Below are positions 1 to 6,877 of a DNA stretch of 7,313 nt, one piece after another. The notes under the pieces were generated by a model. That model worked only from the letters and a program-made list of their open reading frames with translations. It did no database searches and was not told the origin of the DNA. The DNA comes from Dehalococcoidales bacterium (GTDB lineage: Bacteria > Chloroflexota > Dehalococcoidia > Dehalococcoidales > Fen-1064), in NCBI GenBank assembly GCA_030667735.1, contig DAOUVG010000068.1, positions 1-7,313 on the forward strand, given 5' to 3'. The position numbers and the translations under genes were made by a program. Numbering within the stretch: position 1 is the stretch's first letter; each line of letters opens with the position of its first letter.

Positions 1-1787
1 GTCAGCACGACCAGGTCGATAGTCCTGTCCCAGAAGGGCATTTTCTTGCCCAATGCCAGGACCACATCCCGGGGGCTGGGCCCACCGTCCACGAGGATGT
101 CCTGGCGGGCGGGTGTCTGGATAAGGATGGCATCCCCCTGACCGACGTCCAGGAAGCTGACGTGCAGATTATCGTCGGGCATGTCCACTGCAACGATGAT
201 TGCCAGAGCCGCCGCCGCAACCAGAGGCGGTAAGACCCACCTTCTGGAGAGTCCGCCGAGGACGCTGGTGCCCTTCTGGACCGCGCCGAATGCTTGCGGC
301 CAGTACTTCCTGAGCCAGACGGCCGATGCGAAAGCCACATAGTAGGCCAGTACCGGGCCGGCATTGACCGAAGCTGCCTCAATGGATGTCCCGGGGATAC
401 CGGCCAGACCGGTCACGACCAGGAGCATCCAGGAAGCGCAGAGCCAGGTCAGCCAGCCCACTACCTGGGCGACCGGCATTATGATAATGCCCAGGCCCGC
501 GGAAAGCGCCCCTGTGACGATAACCAGCGGCAGTGCCGGCAGGGCCAGGAGCGTGGCCACCGGGGCGACCAGTGATATGATCCCGAAGTAGTAGGCAATC
601 AGCGGCCAGACGGTAATGATAACCCCCAGCGTTATACCGAGGCTGTCGGTGACATAGCGCATCGCCGAGGGGAACACGCCTTCTTCACCGAGCACCCGGC
701 TGACCGCCTCTCTGCCCCAGGATTGCAGGAAAGGCGAGACAGAGACCAGGCCGACCATTGCCAGAAGGGTGAGTTGGAAAGAGACCTGCCACAGGGTCTG
801 GGGGTTGGCGCCGGTCATTATTGCCGCCGCGAAAAGAAGACTGGCGACGGCGCTGCGCTGTCTGCCCAGCATCCCGGCAGACAGGAAGAGGCTCACCATT
901 ATCGCTGCCCGGAGTACCGGCGGGTTCATCCCCGTAATCACGGCGTAGAGCCAGACCCCGGCCAGCGCCAGCCAGATATGTCCGTGCCGCCTTCTCCCGA
1001 AGAGACGGGTGCCGATAGCAAGCAGCATGCCCACGACAATACTGACGTGGAGGCCGGAGATGGCCAGCAAGTGCATTGTGCCGCTGCGGGCGAAGTCGGA
1101 CTTGAGGTCGGGCGGGATATTGCCACGCATGCCCAGGATGAGTCCCTGGGCCAGTGACGCCTGCGGTTCCGGCAGAATCTCCACCAGAGATTGGGACAGT
1201 TGATGCCTCAGAGAATAAATCCAGGCCAGTGGCTGGGAGCCTTGTCCCGTGTCCAGGACTTCTATCCCGGGGTAGAGTATCGTGGCCTGAATCCCCTGTC
1301 GGGCGAGGTAGGCGGCGTAGTCGAAGTCTTCCAACTGTGCCGGGGTTTCCAGTTCACCGGTTACCTGGAGCACGTCACCGTAGTCATAGGCAGGGTATAG
1401 CGGTACGAACAGCAGGGTAGTCCCGGATATCGCCCGCCACTGGCCGGCAATGCGGATTTCCCGGACGGAGAAGCGGAGCTGCGCGGTTTTATCACCGGTT
1501 TCCGGGTCATCGGATACCGTCCCCCTCAGTTCCACGGTGCCCGTGTCCGTGTAGAACTGGAGGTGGTCTTCATCAACTACGTGCAGACTTGACTGGAAAC
1601 GGAGGGTCCCTCCGCAGAAGACCAGCAGACAGAGAATAGCGATAACTGTGGACTTCCGGCGCAGAGAACGGAACAGGAGCAAGGGCAGAGGAAGGAGACC
1701 GATGAGCAGGAAGGGCAAGGGAAGACCGAACACTGAGCCCAGAAAGATACCGGCCACCCAGGCACAGCTAAGATAGATAAGCGACAC
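1..1787 (-). CDS. comEC: ComEC/Rec2 DNA-uptake channel protein, 3' end cut by window edge
   Basis: ComEC forms the inner-membrane channel that carries single-stranded transforming DNA into the cytoplasm. The frame is open from a GTG at 1787-1785 to the left edge (595 residues visible, then a split codon). Hydrophobic segments fill about residues 1-55. A soluble OB-like (DUF4131-type) region follows at about 60-190, with the conserved FDYAAYLARQGI at 155-166. The membrane competence domain runs from about 210 to 480 and carries HLLAISGLHVS at 239-249. A metallo-beta-lactamase-like domain then begins with FLDVGQGDA (545-553) and ILVDGG (564-569). The break falls just before the expected metal-binding THxHxDH motif, so catalytic status cannot be judged. 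The GTG start is supported by AAGGTG at 1800-1795, seven bases upstream, and by the comEA stop 18 bases upstream in the same frame. comEA lies directly upstream, a classic pairing. Some annotations may differ on the non-ATG start. Confidence 0.95.
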   Translation of the reverse strand, partial: MSLIYLSCAWVAGIFLGSVFGLPLPFLLIGLLPLPLLLFRSLRRKSTVIAILCLLVFCGGTLRFQSSLHVVDEDHLQFYTDTGTVELRGTVSDDPETGDKTAQLRFSVREIRIAGQWRAISGTTLLFVPLYPAYDYGDVLQVTGELETPAQLEDFDYAAYLARQGIQATILYPGIEVLDTGQGSQPLAWIYSLRHQLSQSLVEILPEPQASLAQGLILGMRGNIPPDLKSDFARSGTMHLLAISGLHVSIVVGMLLAIGTRLFGRRRHGHIWLALAGVWLYAVITGMNPPVLRAAIMVSLFLSAGMLGRQRSAVASLLFAAAIMTGANPQTLWQVSFQLTLLAMVGLVSVSPFLQSWGREAVSRVLGEEGVFPSAMRYVTDSLGITLGVIITVWPLIAYYFGIISLVAPVATLLALPALPLVIVTGALSAGLGIIIMPVAQVVGWLTWLCASWMLLVVTGLAGIPGTSIEAASVNAGPVLAYYVAFASAVWLRKYWPQAFGAVQKGTSVLGGLSRRWVLPPLVAAAALAIIVAVDMPDDNLHVSFLDVGQGDAILIQTPARQDILVDGGPSPRDVVLALGKKMPFWDRTIDLVVL

Positions 1788-1805
1788 GCTCTCCCACCTT
1801 GAGGA

Positions 1806-2282
1806 TTAGTCAGCCATGGTAATCAGGGGTTTGATTTGTTCGTAGATAGCCGTCCCGATGCCCTCCACCTTCATCAGTTCGTTTGTGCTGCGAAACGGTC
1901 CGTTCTTCAGTCGGTAGTCTACTATCGCCTGTGCCCTGGAGGGGCCTATCCCGGGCAGGATGTCAAGCAGCCACTCCTCAGCCCGGTTGATGTCGATTCT
2001 CTGGGGTTGCGGGCCCTGCGTCATCTCGGGAACGAAGAGTTCCAGGCCGGTGAGGTCGGCCTCTTCGGTGGTGCCTCCGGCAGCACTGAGAAGGGCTTCC
2101 AACGAGTCGCTGCCGGTCAGTGGATAGTATCCCGGGTTAGCAACGGCACCACTGATGGCAATGCCGCCTTCTGCTACCTCTTCCGGCGGCAGAAAAATCT
2201 CAATAGGCTGACCCGGGCTGCATCTTGCCCACGTAATCAGACTGCCGGTGATAGTGGCGGCAATCAGGAGGAGGGCTGCCAT
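1806..2282 (-). CDS. comEA: ComEA competence protein: SLBB plus helix-hairpin-helix DNA receptor
   Basis: ComEA is a membrane-anchored double-stranded DNA receptor that delivers DNA to ComEC. From the ATG at 2282 the protein has 158 residues. A hydrophobic segment spans 3-18. An SLBB-like domain (AISGAVANPGYYPL, then LLSAAGG) covers about 41-84. Two helix-hairpin-helix motifs follow, LPGIGPSRAQAI at 109-120 and VEGIGTAIYEQI at 139-150; they contact the DNA backbone in this family. The ATG at 2282 is the only ATG/GTG/TTG start in an open frame that reaches back into the preceding gene, but it has no Shine-Dalgarno sequence. A strong SD lies at 2328-2321 and the frame between encodes a basic KLNRFW stretch typical of a cytoplasmic N-tail. 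The true protein is therefore probably 11 residues longer (start at 2315). The gap of 115 bases to the upstream RCK gene is the largest inside this unit, but I see no terminator in it. Family assignment is secure; the start is not. Confidence 0.93.
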   Translation of the reverse strand: MAALLLIAATITGSLITWARCSPGQPIEIFLPPEEVAEGGIAISGAVANPGYYPLTGSDSLEALLSAAGGTTEEADLTGLELFVPEMTQGPQPQRIDINRAEEWLLDILPGIGPSRAQAIVDYRLKNGPFRSTNELMKVEGIGTAIYEQIKPLITMAD

Positions 2283-2314
2283 CGTCCAGAACCGGTTGAG
2301 CTTACCCGGACTTA

Positions 2315-2328
2315 TTACGGACCTCCTC
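2315..2328 (-). promoter_or_regulatory. Strong ribosome binding site for comEA ahead of a non-canonical ATA start
   Basis: GAGGAGGT (2328-2321) is the best Shine-Dalgarno sequence near comEA. Five bases after it, in the comEA frame, stands ATA (2315-2313), not ATG. Reading from there adds ISPGKLNRFWT before the annotated Met, giving a basic cytoplasmic tail in front of the hydrophobic anchor. No ATG, GTG or TTG exists in this frame between the previous in-frame stop (inside the upstream gene) and 2282; the only other near-cognate start is a CTG at 2357-2355, which lies before the SD. Either AUA initiates here, or the base is a local substitution in an original ATG. Confidence 0.6.
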
Positions 2329-2397
2329 GTGCCGGTGGTAGGGTGCGGGGGAATCAGGTGGTGACCAGAAGCCGGAGTGGGCCAGGGCTGTATCTGT

Positions 2398-3060
2398 CTA
2401 TTCGCCTCTCAGGACAGCCCGGAGTTCGTCTTCAGACTCGTGGGAGGTGACGATTATCACCTGGTCTTCCGCCTGGAGGACGGTGTTGCTGGAAGGTACA
2501 ATCGGCCGGCGGGACTTGCGTATAATGAGGGACAGCACGCTATCTTTGGGCAGTTCCAGTTGCTTTATCGTCTTGCCGACCGTACTGGCGTTCCCGGGGA
2601 TTCTCACCTGCACGAGCTCCAGCCCCTTGTCTCTGATGTCGTGCAAGTGTGTCAGGCTGTGCGTGGGCACCTCTCCTTCAATATTCTCCAGGATGATGTT
2701 GGTGTTGTTTATGGTAACGTCAATACCCAGTTTCTTAAAGATATCCTCGTTCTTCGGATTCCTTATTCGGGCGATGGTGCGGGGAACATGGAAAAGGTGC
2801 TTAGCGACCTGACAGGCGACCAGGTTGTCTTCATCGTCACCGGTCACGGCAATGAGCATATCGGACCGGCCGGTGCCGACTTCGCTCAGGGTAGTTGTCT
2901 CGCAACCGTCCCCGCGGATACAGATGCTGCCCAGTTCTTCATTAAGGGCCTCGCAGATGGTGAGACTCCTCTCCAGTACCAGGACTTCGTGCCCTTCGGC
3001 CAGCAGGGCTTTGGTCAGGTAGTAACCGACCCTGCCGCCGCCAACGACTATGATATACAT
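2398..3060 (-). CDS. TrkA-family potassium channel regulator, RCK_N + RCK_C, 220 aa
   Basis: This is a cytoplasmic regulator of K+ conductance. RCK proteins assemble as rings under a TrkH/KtrB channel and gate it on nucleotide binding. The N-terminal Rossmann domain (about 1-120) has GGGRVG at 7-12 and an acidic E30 at the end of the second strand, the pattern for an NAD(H)-type ligand. The C-terminal RCK_C domain (about 140-218) includes VRIPGNASTVGKTIKQLEL and EDQVIIVTS. The length matches KtrA/CeoB-type single-repeat proteins. The start is supported by GAGGAG at 3074-3069, eight bases upstream. Only two bases separate it from the stop of the preceding RCK_N gene (TAG-CT-ATG), so the two are probably translationally coupled. 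RCK_C domains of some relatives bind cyclic di-AMP; I cannot tell that from sequence here. It could serve the TrkH encoded next door or another channel elsewhere in the genome. Confidence 0.93.
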   Translation of the reverse strand: MYIIVVGGGRVGYYLTKALLAEGHEVLVLERSLTICEALNEELGSICIRGDGCETTTLSEVGTGRSDMLIAVTGDDEDNLVACQVAKHLFHVPRTIARIRNPKNEDIFKKLGIDVTINNTNIILENIEGEVPTHSLTHLHDIRDKGLELVQVRIPGNASTVGKTIKQLELPKDSVLSLIIRKSRRPIVPSSNTVLQAEDQVIIVTSHESEDELRAVLRGE

Positions 3061-3062
3061 AG

Positions 3063-3497
3063 CTAGGACTCCTCAGCCAGGGCGTCTCTCTGCGGCCCCG
3101 GAGCCTCGAGTTTCTCCCTGAGTATCTGGGCAAAGATTGTCGTCGGGCTTATCGCTTCCAGTCCCAGGTTTTCGAACAGGTCCCGGCGCAGAGGGTCATA
3201 GATGCGGCAGACCACGCGGGGTACGTTGAAGATGTGCCTGGCAATCTGGCAGGACATGACGTTGCGATTATCTCCCTGGGTCACTGCCACGAAGGCATCG
3301 GCCTTCTCTATGCCGGCTCTGCGGAGCGCGTCCGCATCGATGCCGTTGCCCAGCAGAGCGGTCCCTCTGAAGCCAGGCGGTAGCCGACGGAAGCTATAGG
3401 AGTCGTTGTCCAGAACGGTGATTTCGTGCCCGTCACTCTCCAGCAATCCCGCCAGGCGGGCACCCACTCGTCCGCAGCCCATGATGACAATTTTCAT
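3063..3497 (-). CDS. TrkA-N (RCK_N) domain-only protein, 144 aa
   Basis: This is a single NAD-binding RCK_N domain with no RCK_C domain. GCGRVG is at 7-12 and D30 ends the second strand, so the nucleotide site looks intact. GDNRNVMSCQIARHIFNVP corresponds to the conserved helix and strand that follow. The Rossmann fold is complete by about residue 125 and a short polar tail ends the protein. It resembles its downstream 220-aa neighbour along the whole shared domain (for example QIARHIFNVPRVV against QVAKHLFHVPRTI), which suggests an old duplication with loss of RCK_C. The start is supported by GAGGT at 3508-3504, six bases upstream, in the 13-base gap after the stress-protein gene. It probably forms a mixed ring with the neighbour (inference). 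There is no sign of frameshift: the next gene begins with its own Met and complete RCK_N. Confidence 0.9.
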   Translation of the reverse strand: MKIVIMGCGRVGARLAGLLESDGHEITVLDNDSYSFRRLPPGFRGTALLGNGIDADALRRAGIEKADAFVAVTQGDNRNVMSCQIARHIFNVPRVVCRIYDPLRRDLFENLGLEAISPTTIFAQILREKLEAPGPQRDALAEES

Positions 3498-3510
3498 GGT
3501 GAAACCTCAG

Positions 3511-3936
3511 TTATGGGGAGTACTGATGGAATAATATCACACGGCAGGGCGCATTCTTCAGTATGTAGGGGATTGTGTTACCCAGACTGAACTGCCCGAA
3601 ACGCCTCTGATAGGATGCGCCCATCAGGATAAGGTCGACCTCTCGTTCGACTGCTTCATCAACGATGGTCGGTGCAGCCTCGCGAGCCTGCAAGAGGTCT
3701 GTTGTTATGGTGCAGCCCTCTGCGGCGGCAACTCCCTCCATGCTGTCCAGAACTGCTTCTGCCGTCTCGACTTCACCCGACATTTCAGCATCCAGAGGCA
3801 GGGTGCGCTCTATCGGGATGACATAGACGACCAGAATGTCGGCCTTGTCCCTCCTGGCCAGCCGGCACGCCAGCCTGATTGCCTCCTCGTCTGACTCGGT
3901 GCCGGTGACCGGCACCAGGATTCTATGAAACTCCAT
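3511..3936 (-). CDS. Universal stress protein (UspA) family, degenerate ATP-binding motif
   Basis: This is a small cytoplasmic USP-fold protein of 141 residues. The start HRILVPVTGTESDEEAI and the end APCRVILF are typical of the family. In ATP-binding members the first loop carries an Asp (VPVDGS) and the C-terminal signature is G-2x-G-9x-G-S/T. Here the first loop has T11, and the signature region (106-121, GASYQRRFGQFSLGNT) has Tyr in place of the second Gly and Asn in place of Ser/Thr at exact spacing. It may therefore not bind ATP in the usual way. I chose ATG 3936 because it matches the family N-terminus; GAGGGA abuts this ATG, closer than a normal SD. A GTG at 3948 in the same frame would add four residues (with M, C, E, G) but has no SD. 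The gene is first in its unit, behind its own promoter and 13 bases before the RCK_N gene. USP domains are known partners of K+ systems (for example within KdpD), so a sensory role is plausible but inferred. Confidence 0.9.
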   Translation of the reverse strand: MEFHRILVPVTGTESDEEAIRLACRLARRDKADILVVYVIPIERTLPLDAEMSGEVETAEAVLDSMEGVAAAEGCTITTDLLQAREAAPTIVDEAVEREVDLILMGASYQRRFGQFSLGNTIPYILKNAPCRVILFHQYSP

Positions 3937-3953
3937 TCCCTCACACAAACTTG

Positions 3954-3999
3954 ATTATAGAGCAAAGGCTATTATATCCCTGTCAGGGGAAAACTACAA
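3954..3999 (-). promoter_or_regulatory. Sigma70/sigmaA-type promoter for the usp-rck-rck-comEA-comEC unit
   Basis: TTGTAG (3999-3994) and an exact TATAAT (3976-3971) are separated by 17 bases, the ideal spacing, although the -35 matches only the TTG of TTGACA. A second exact TATAAT lies at 3959-3954. A CTGACA (3985-3980) precedes it by 20 bases, longer than usual. Both would start transcription just upstream of the stress-protein gene; the nearer one would leave only about a 10-base leader. This implies that the genes to the left can be expressed independently of trkA-trkH. Confidence 0.6.
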
Positions 4000-4000
4000 T

Positions 4001-4029
4001 AGCGCTTGAGGAAAGGGCCTTTCCCCGCT
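4001..4029 (-). terminator. Palindrome after trkH, weak candidate terminator
   Basis: In the transcript direction GGAAAG (4024-4019), a three-base loop and CTTTCC (4015-4010) form a short hairpin, with AGCG (4029-4026) and CGCT (4004-4001) able to pair outside it across a mismatched loop. It lies 7 bases past the trkH stop. No U-run follows directly (the nearest T-rich stretch is over ten bases on), so it is a poor intrinsic terminator. It could be a processing or partial attenuation site, or an operator. Confidence 0.3.
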
Positions 4030-4036
4030 CATTCGG

Positions 4037-5488
4037 CTAGCGCCACTTCCAGAACGAAGGAGTGAACAGCACCAGCATCGTGAAGAGCTCGAGGCGTCCC
4101 ACCAGCATACAGCCCATGAGTACGATTTTGCCAAGAGGCGGGATGAACTGGTAGTTCGCCGCCGGTCCTACCAGGGCCAGACCCGGGCCCACATTACCCA
4201 CGCTGGCAATAACGGAAGACAGTGCGGTTTCGTGGTCCAGCCCCACGGCGCTCATCACCAGGAAACCGCCTATCAGGGTGAGAAAGTAGAGGACTGTCAT
4301 TCCGATAACCCTGGATACAACCCGGTCTGACAGTATTGCCTTCCCCAGTCTCAGCGGGACCACGGTTCGTGGGTTAAAGGCGCGTATGGCCTGGTTGTAG
4401 GTGTACTTGATGAGCACCACAAGGCGGATGACCTTGAGTGCCCCGCCGGTAGAGCCAGCCGAGGCTCCTACTATCATCAACATGAGCAGGGCGGCCCTTG
4501 CGAACGTCGGCCAGATATCGAAATTGGCGGTGGTGAAGCCGGTAGTCGTCATGACGGATACCACCTGGAAGAAGCTCTGTCTGAAGGCCTCTCCCGCCGA
4601 TAGTCCCAGGTCGGCGGACAGGTTGAGTGCAATCAGCAGGGAAACAACGATAAGGAGGCCGAAATACACTTTCAGCTCCGGATTCCTGAGGAGCTGCCGC
4701 GCCTGGCGCTTCCACAGGAGGAAATAGAACAGCCCGAAGTTCACACCGGCCATCATCATGAAGAAGATGACAATCCCCTCAACGAATACACTGTCAAAAG
4801 CAGCAATGCTGAGATTGGTGCCGGTGAAACCACCGGTAGGCATGGTACTGAAGGTGACGGTCAGTGCGTGAAAGGGCGAGAGGCCGGCGATAAGAAGCAT
4901 AATGAGTTCCAGCGCGGAGAAACCCATGTACAGTAACCAAACGGCTCTGGCGGTGTCGCGGATACGTGGTGTCAGCCGTCCGGCCTCCGTCCCCGGCATC
5001 TCCGCCTCAACGAGGTGGGCGGCGCCGATACCCAGTATCGGGAACAGGGCCACGAAGAGTGTTATTATGCCCATGCCGCCAAGCCACTGAGTGATGGAAC
5101 GCCAGAGCAGGATACTCTCGAACTGGGTCTCAATGGAGGTCAGGACTGTAGCCCCGGTAGTGGTGAAGCCGGATACTGACTCAAAACAGGCGTCAGTGTA
5201 GCTGGTAAAGGTTCCTGCCAGAGCGTAGGGAAGCGAACCGAAAAGAGAGGCCAGTATCCAGCCGCCGGCAACTACCAGAATCGCTTCCCGTCGGCTCAAC
5301 TTGCCCTCACCGACGGGGGTCAGCCACCAGAGGAGGAGACCGAAGGCGGCGCAGATGGCTGCCGAGGTGGCAAAGGCGGCGGAAACAGGGTCCCCGGTGA
5401 GGATGCTCCAGACCAGGGGGAGGAGCATGAAGAACCCGAGGATGGCGACGAGTAGTCCGAGGTAATGGCAGACGACCTTTATCCGCAT
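4037..5488 (-). CDS. trkH: TrkH potassium uptake membrane subunit
   Basis: This is the ion-conducting subunit of the Trk/Ktr K+ uptake system in the cytoplasmic membrane. At 483 residues it has the usual TrkH length, made of four membrane-pore-membrane repeats. The pore loops are visible in order: SVSGFTTTGAT with filter Gly112; FSTMPTGGFTGTN (213-225) with Gly219/220; VSVMTTTGFTTANF with Gly317; and ASVGNVGPG with Gly434. All four filter glycines are present. GASAGSTGGALKVIR (from 341) is the conserved segment of the third repeat that forms the intramembrane gating loop. The C-terminus FTPSFWKWR is family-typical. The ATG at 5488 fits TrkH N-termini. Its SD is weak, and it begins 13 bases after the trkA stop, so coupling to trkA translation is likely. 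TrkA is encoded immediately upstream and two further RCK proteins downstream. Confidence 0.97.
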   Translation of the reverse strand: MRIKVVCHYLGLLVAILGFFMLLPLVWSILTGDPVSAAFATSAAICAAFGLLLWWLTPVGEGKLSRREAILVVAGGWILASLFGSLPYALAGTFTSYTDACFESVSGFTTTGATVLTSIETQFESILLWRSITQWLGGMGIITLFVALFPILGIGAAHLVEAEMPGTEAGRLTPRIRDTARAVWLLYMGFSALELIMLLIAGLSPFHALTVTFSTMPTGGFTGTNLSIAAFDSVFVEGIVIFFMMMAGVNFGLFYFLLWKRQARQLLRNPELKVYFGLLIVVSLLIALNLSADLGLSAGEAFRQSFFQVVSVMTTTGFTTANFDIWPTFARAALLMLMIVGASAGSTGGALKVIRLVVLIKYTYNQAIRAFNPRTVVPLRLGKAILSDRVVSRVIGMTVLYFLTLIGGFLVMSAVGLDHETALSSVIASVGNVGPGLALVGPAANYQFIPPLGKIVLMGCMLVGRLELFTMLVLFTPSFWKWR

Positions 5489-5501
5489 AGTACGCTTAGT
5501 C

Positions 5502-6866
5502 TCACTTGAAGAGACGCTCCACAGCAGGGGTGGCTGAAGGACGGGACACTATCAACACGTGGTCGCCGGGCCGTATCACGCTATCATTTGGCGGGATGGT
5601 GACTTTGTCGTCGCGGACTATGGCCGCGGCTATCGCGTCCCTGGGCAGACCTGCCTCGGTAAGGCTCCGCTGCGCGATGTGGGCCGTTGCGCTGGTCACA
5701 AACTCTATTACCTGCAGGTCCTTACCTCCAATAAAGGGTGCCGCAATGGCACCACCGTGAATAACGAAGTGGCTGATTCTGCTGGCAACCTGGAGCAAGG
5801 GTGACACCGCGAGGTCGACTCCGATTTCTTCAGCCAGGGGAATGTAGCCCGGCTTGTTGGTGACCACTATGTTACGTGGCACTCCCAGGCTCTTGGTCAG
5901 GAGGCTACAGAGAATATTGAGTTCGTCACTCTCCGTGGCAGCAACGAAGGCATCCGCTGATGGTACTCCCTGCTCGATGAGGAAGTCGCGGTCGGTTGCG
6001 TCGCCCTCAAGCACCGTCGCCCGTTCCAGCCGGGCAGCGATTTCCTGGCACCGGCTGTTGGTCTCGGCAATAATCTTGACGGCAATCTCCTGTTTCTCCA
6101 GGCTTTCGGCGACAAGGAAGCCGATGCGTCCCCCACCGTAAAACACTACGCTCCTCACCGGACGCTGAGGCCGGGCAAACATACCGCCGAATTCGTCCAT
6201 GGAATCACTCCGGGCGACCAGGTAAACGTGGTCACCCATGGTGATATACTCATCGGGACCGGGTAATATTATCTCCCCGCCACGCAGGATTGCGGCTACG
6301 ACGCAGGGGTGAGGGAAGACGATGTCTTGCAGGCGCTTGTCGGTCAGTTCGCCCTCATTAACCCGGAACTCCTTTATCTGGACGCGGCCATCGGCGAAGC
6401 TCTCCACCGGGGAGGGGTAGAGGCTTGACAGCACGCCCTTAATTTTCTCGGCCACTTCAACCTCGGGGTTGATGAAGAGGTCGACACCCAGGCTTTTGGG
6501 CCGGATAATTTTCCGCGGGGCTGAAGGTGATTTAGCGGCACTGACAAAGTAGCCGGTGTACTCCGGGTTGCGGACCCTGGCCACTGTCATCGCCGCCCCC
6601 AGTTCCTTAGCCAGGAAGCAGACCAGCATATTGGTCTCGTCGTTATTGGTGACGGCAATAACCAGGTTGGCGCGGCTGACTTCGGCTTCTCTGAGGACTG
6701 TGGGTGTAGCGGCGTTTCCCAGCACAGTCTTGACGTCAAGCTGGCTGTGGATACTGTCCACCACCTCTTCGGATGGCTCGATTACGGTTACTTCGTGCTT
6801 TCCCTCGGTAAGCAGGGAGGCTATATGGAAGCCAACAATCCCTGAGCCTGCGATGATGACATACAT
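5502..6866 (-). CDS. trkA: TrkA, double-RCK regulatory subunit of the Trk potassium system
   Basis: TrkA is the cytoplasmic subunit that binds nucleotides and gates TrkH. The 454 residues match full-length two-repeat TrkA: RCK_N1 about 1-140, RCK_C1 about 160-227, RCK_N2 about 238-350, RCK_C2 about 375-454. Repeat 1 has GSGIVG at 7-12 with acidic E30. Repeat 2 has GGGRIG at 244-249, but the residue aligned with the acid is Ala267, followed by Glu268, so ligand preference may differ between halves. Between RNPEY (to 103) and LGVDLFINPE (from 126) there is a basic, proline-containing stretch (KSPSAPRKIIRPKS) that looks longer than this loop is in most relatives. The ATG at 6866 fits the MYVIIAGSG family start; only a weak GGGA precedes it and a GC hairpin (6892-6878) sits nearby. 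It is first in the trkA-trkH unit, after a roughly 270-base leader. Confidence 0.96.
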   Translation of the reverse strand: MYVIIAGSGIVGFHIASLLTEGKHEVTVIEPSEEVVDSIHSQLDVKTVLGNAATPTVLREAEVSRANLVIAVTNNDETNMLVCFLAKELGAAMTVARVRNPEYTGYFVSAAKSPSAPRKIIRPKSLGVDLFINPEVEVAEKIKGVLSSLYPSPVESFADGRVQIKEFRVNEGELTDKRLQDIVFPHPCVVAAILRGGEIILPGPDEYITMGDHVYLVARSDSMDEFGGMFARPQRPVRSVVFYGGGRIGFLVAESLEKQEIAVKIIAETNSRCQEIAARLERATVLEGDATDRDFLIEQGVPSADAFVAATESDELNILCSLLTKSLGVPRNIVVTNKPGYIPLAEEIGVDLAVSPLLQVASRISHFVIHGGAIAAPFIGGKDLQVIEFVTSATAHIAQRSLTEAGLPRDAIAAAIVRDDKVTIPPNDSVIRPGDHVLIVSRPSATPAVERLFK

Positions 6867-6877
6867 CTATTTTATTC

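Noticed and set aside
2283..2397. Intrinsic terminator between the 220-aa RCK gene and comEA
   Set aside because: No GC-rich hairpin followed by a T-run is present on the minus strand; only the comEA SD is evident.
1836..2450. Plus-strand 204-codon frame antisense to comEA
   Set aside because: It is opposite a confidently identified SLBB/HhH protein and has no recognisable motifs; long antisense frames are expected in GC-rich coding DNA.
2377..3066. Plus-strand 229-codon frame antisense to the 220-aa RCK gene
   Set aside because: It is a shadow of a clearly real gene with intact Rossmann motifs on the other strand, and its translation shows no family pattern.
3063..3497. Possibility that the 144-aa RCK_N gene is the broken front half of a two-repeat TrkA
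   Set aside because: Both it and the 220-aa gene have their own SD and Met, and the missing RCK_C between them is absent, not frameshifted. A simple frameshift cannot explain the arrangement.
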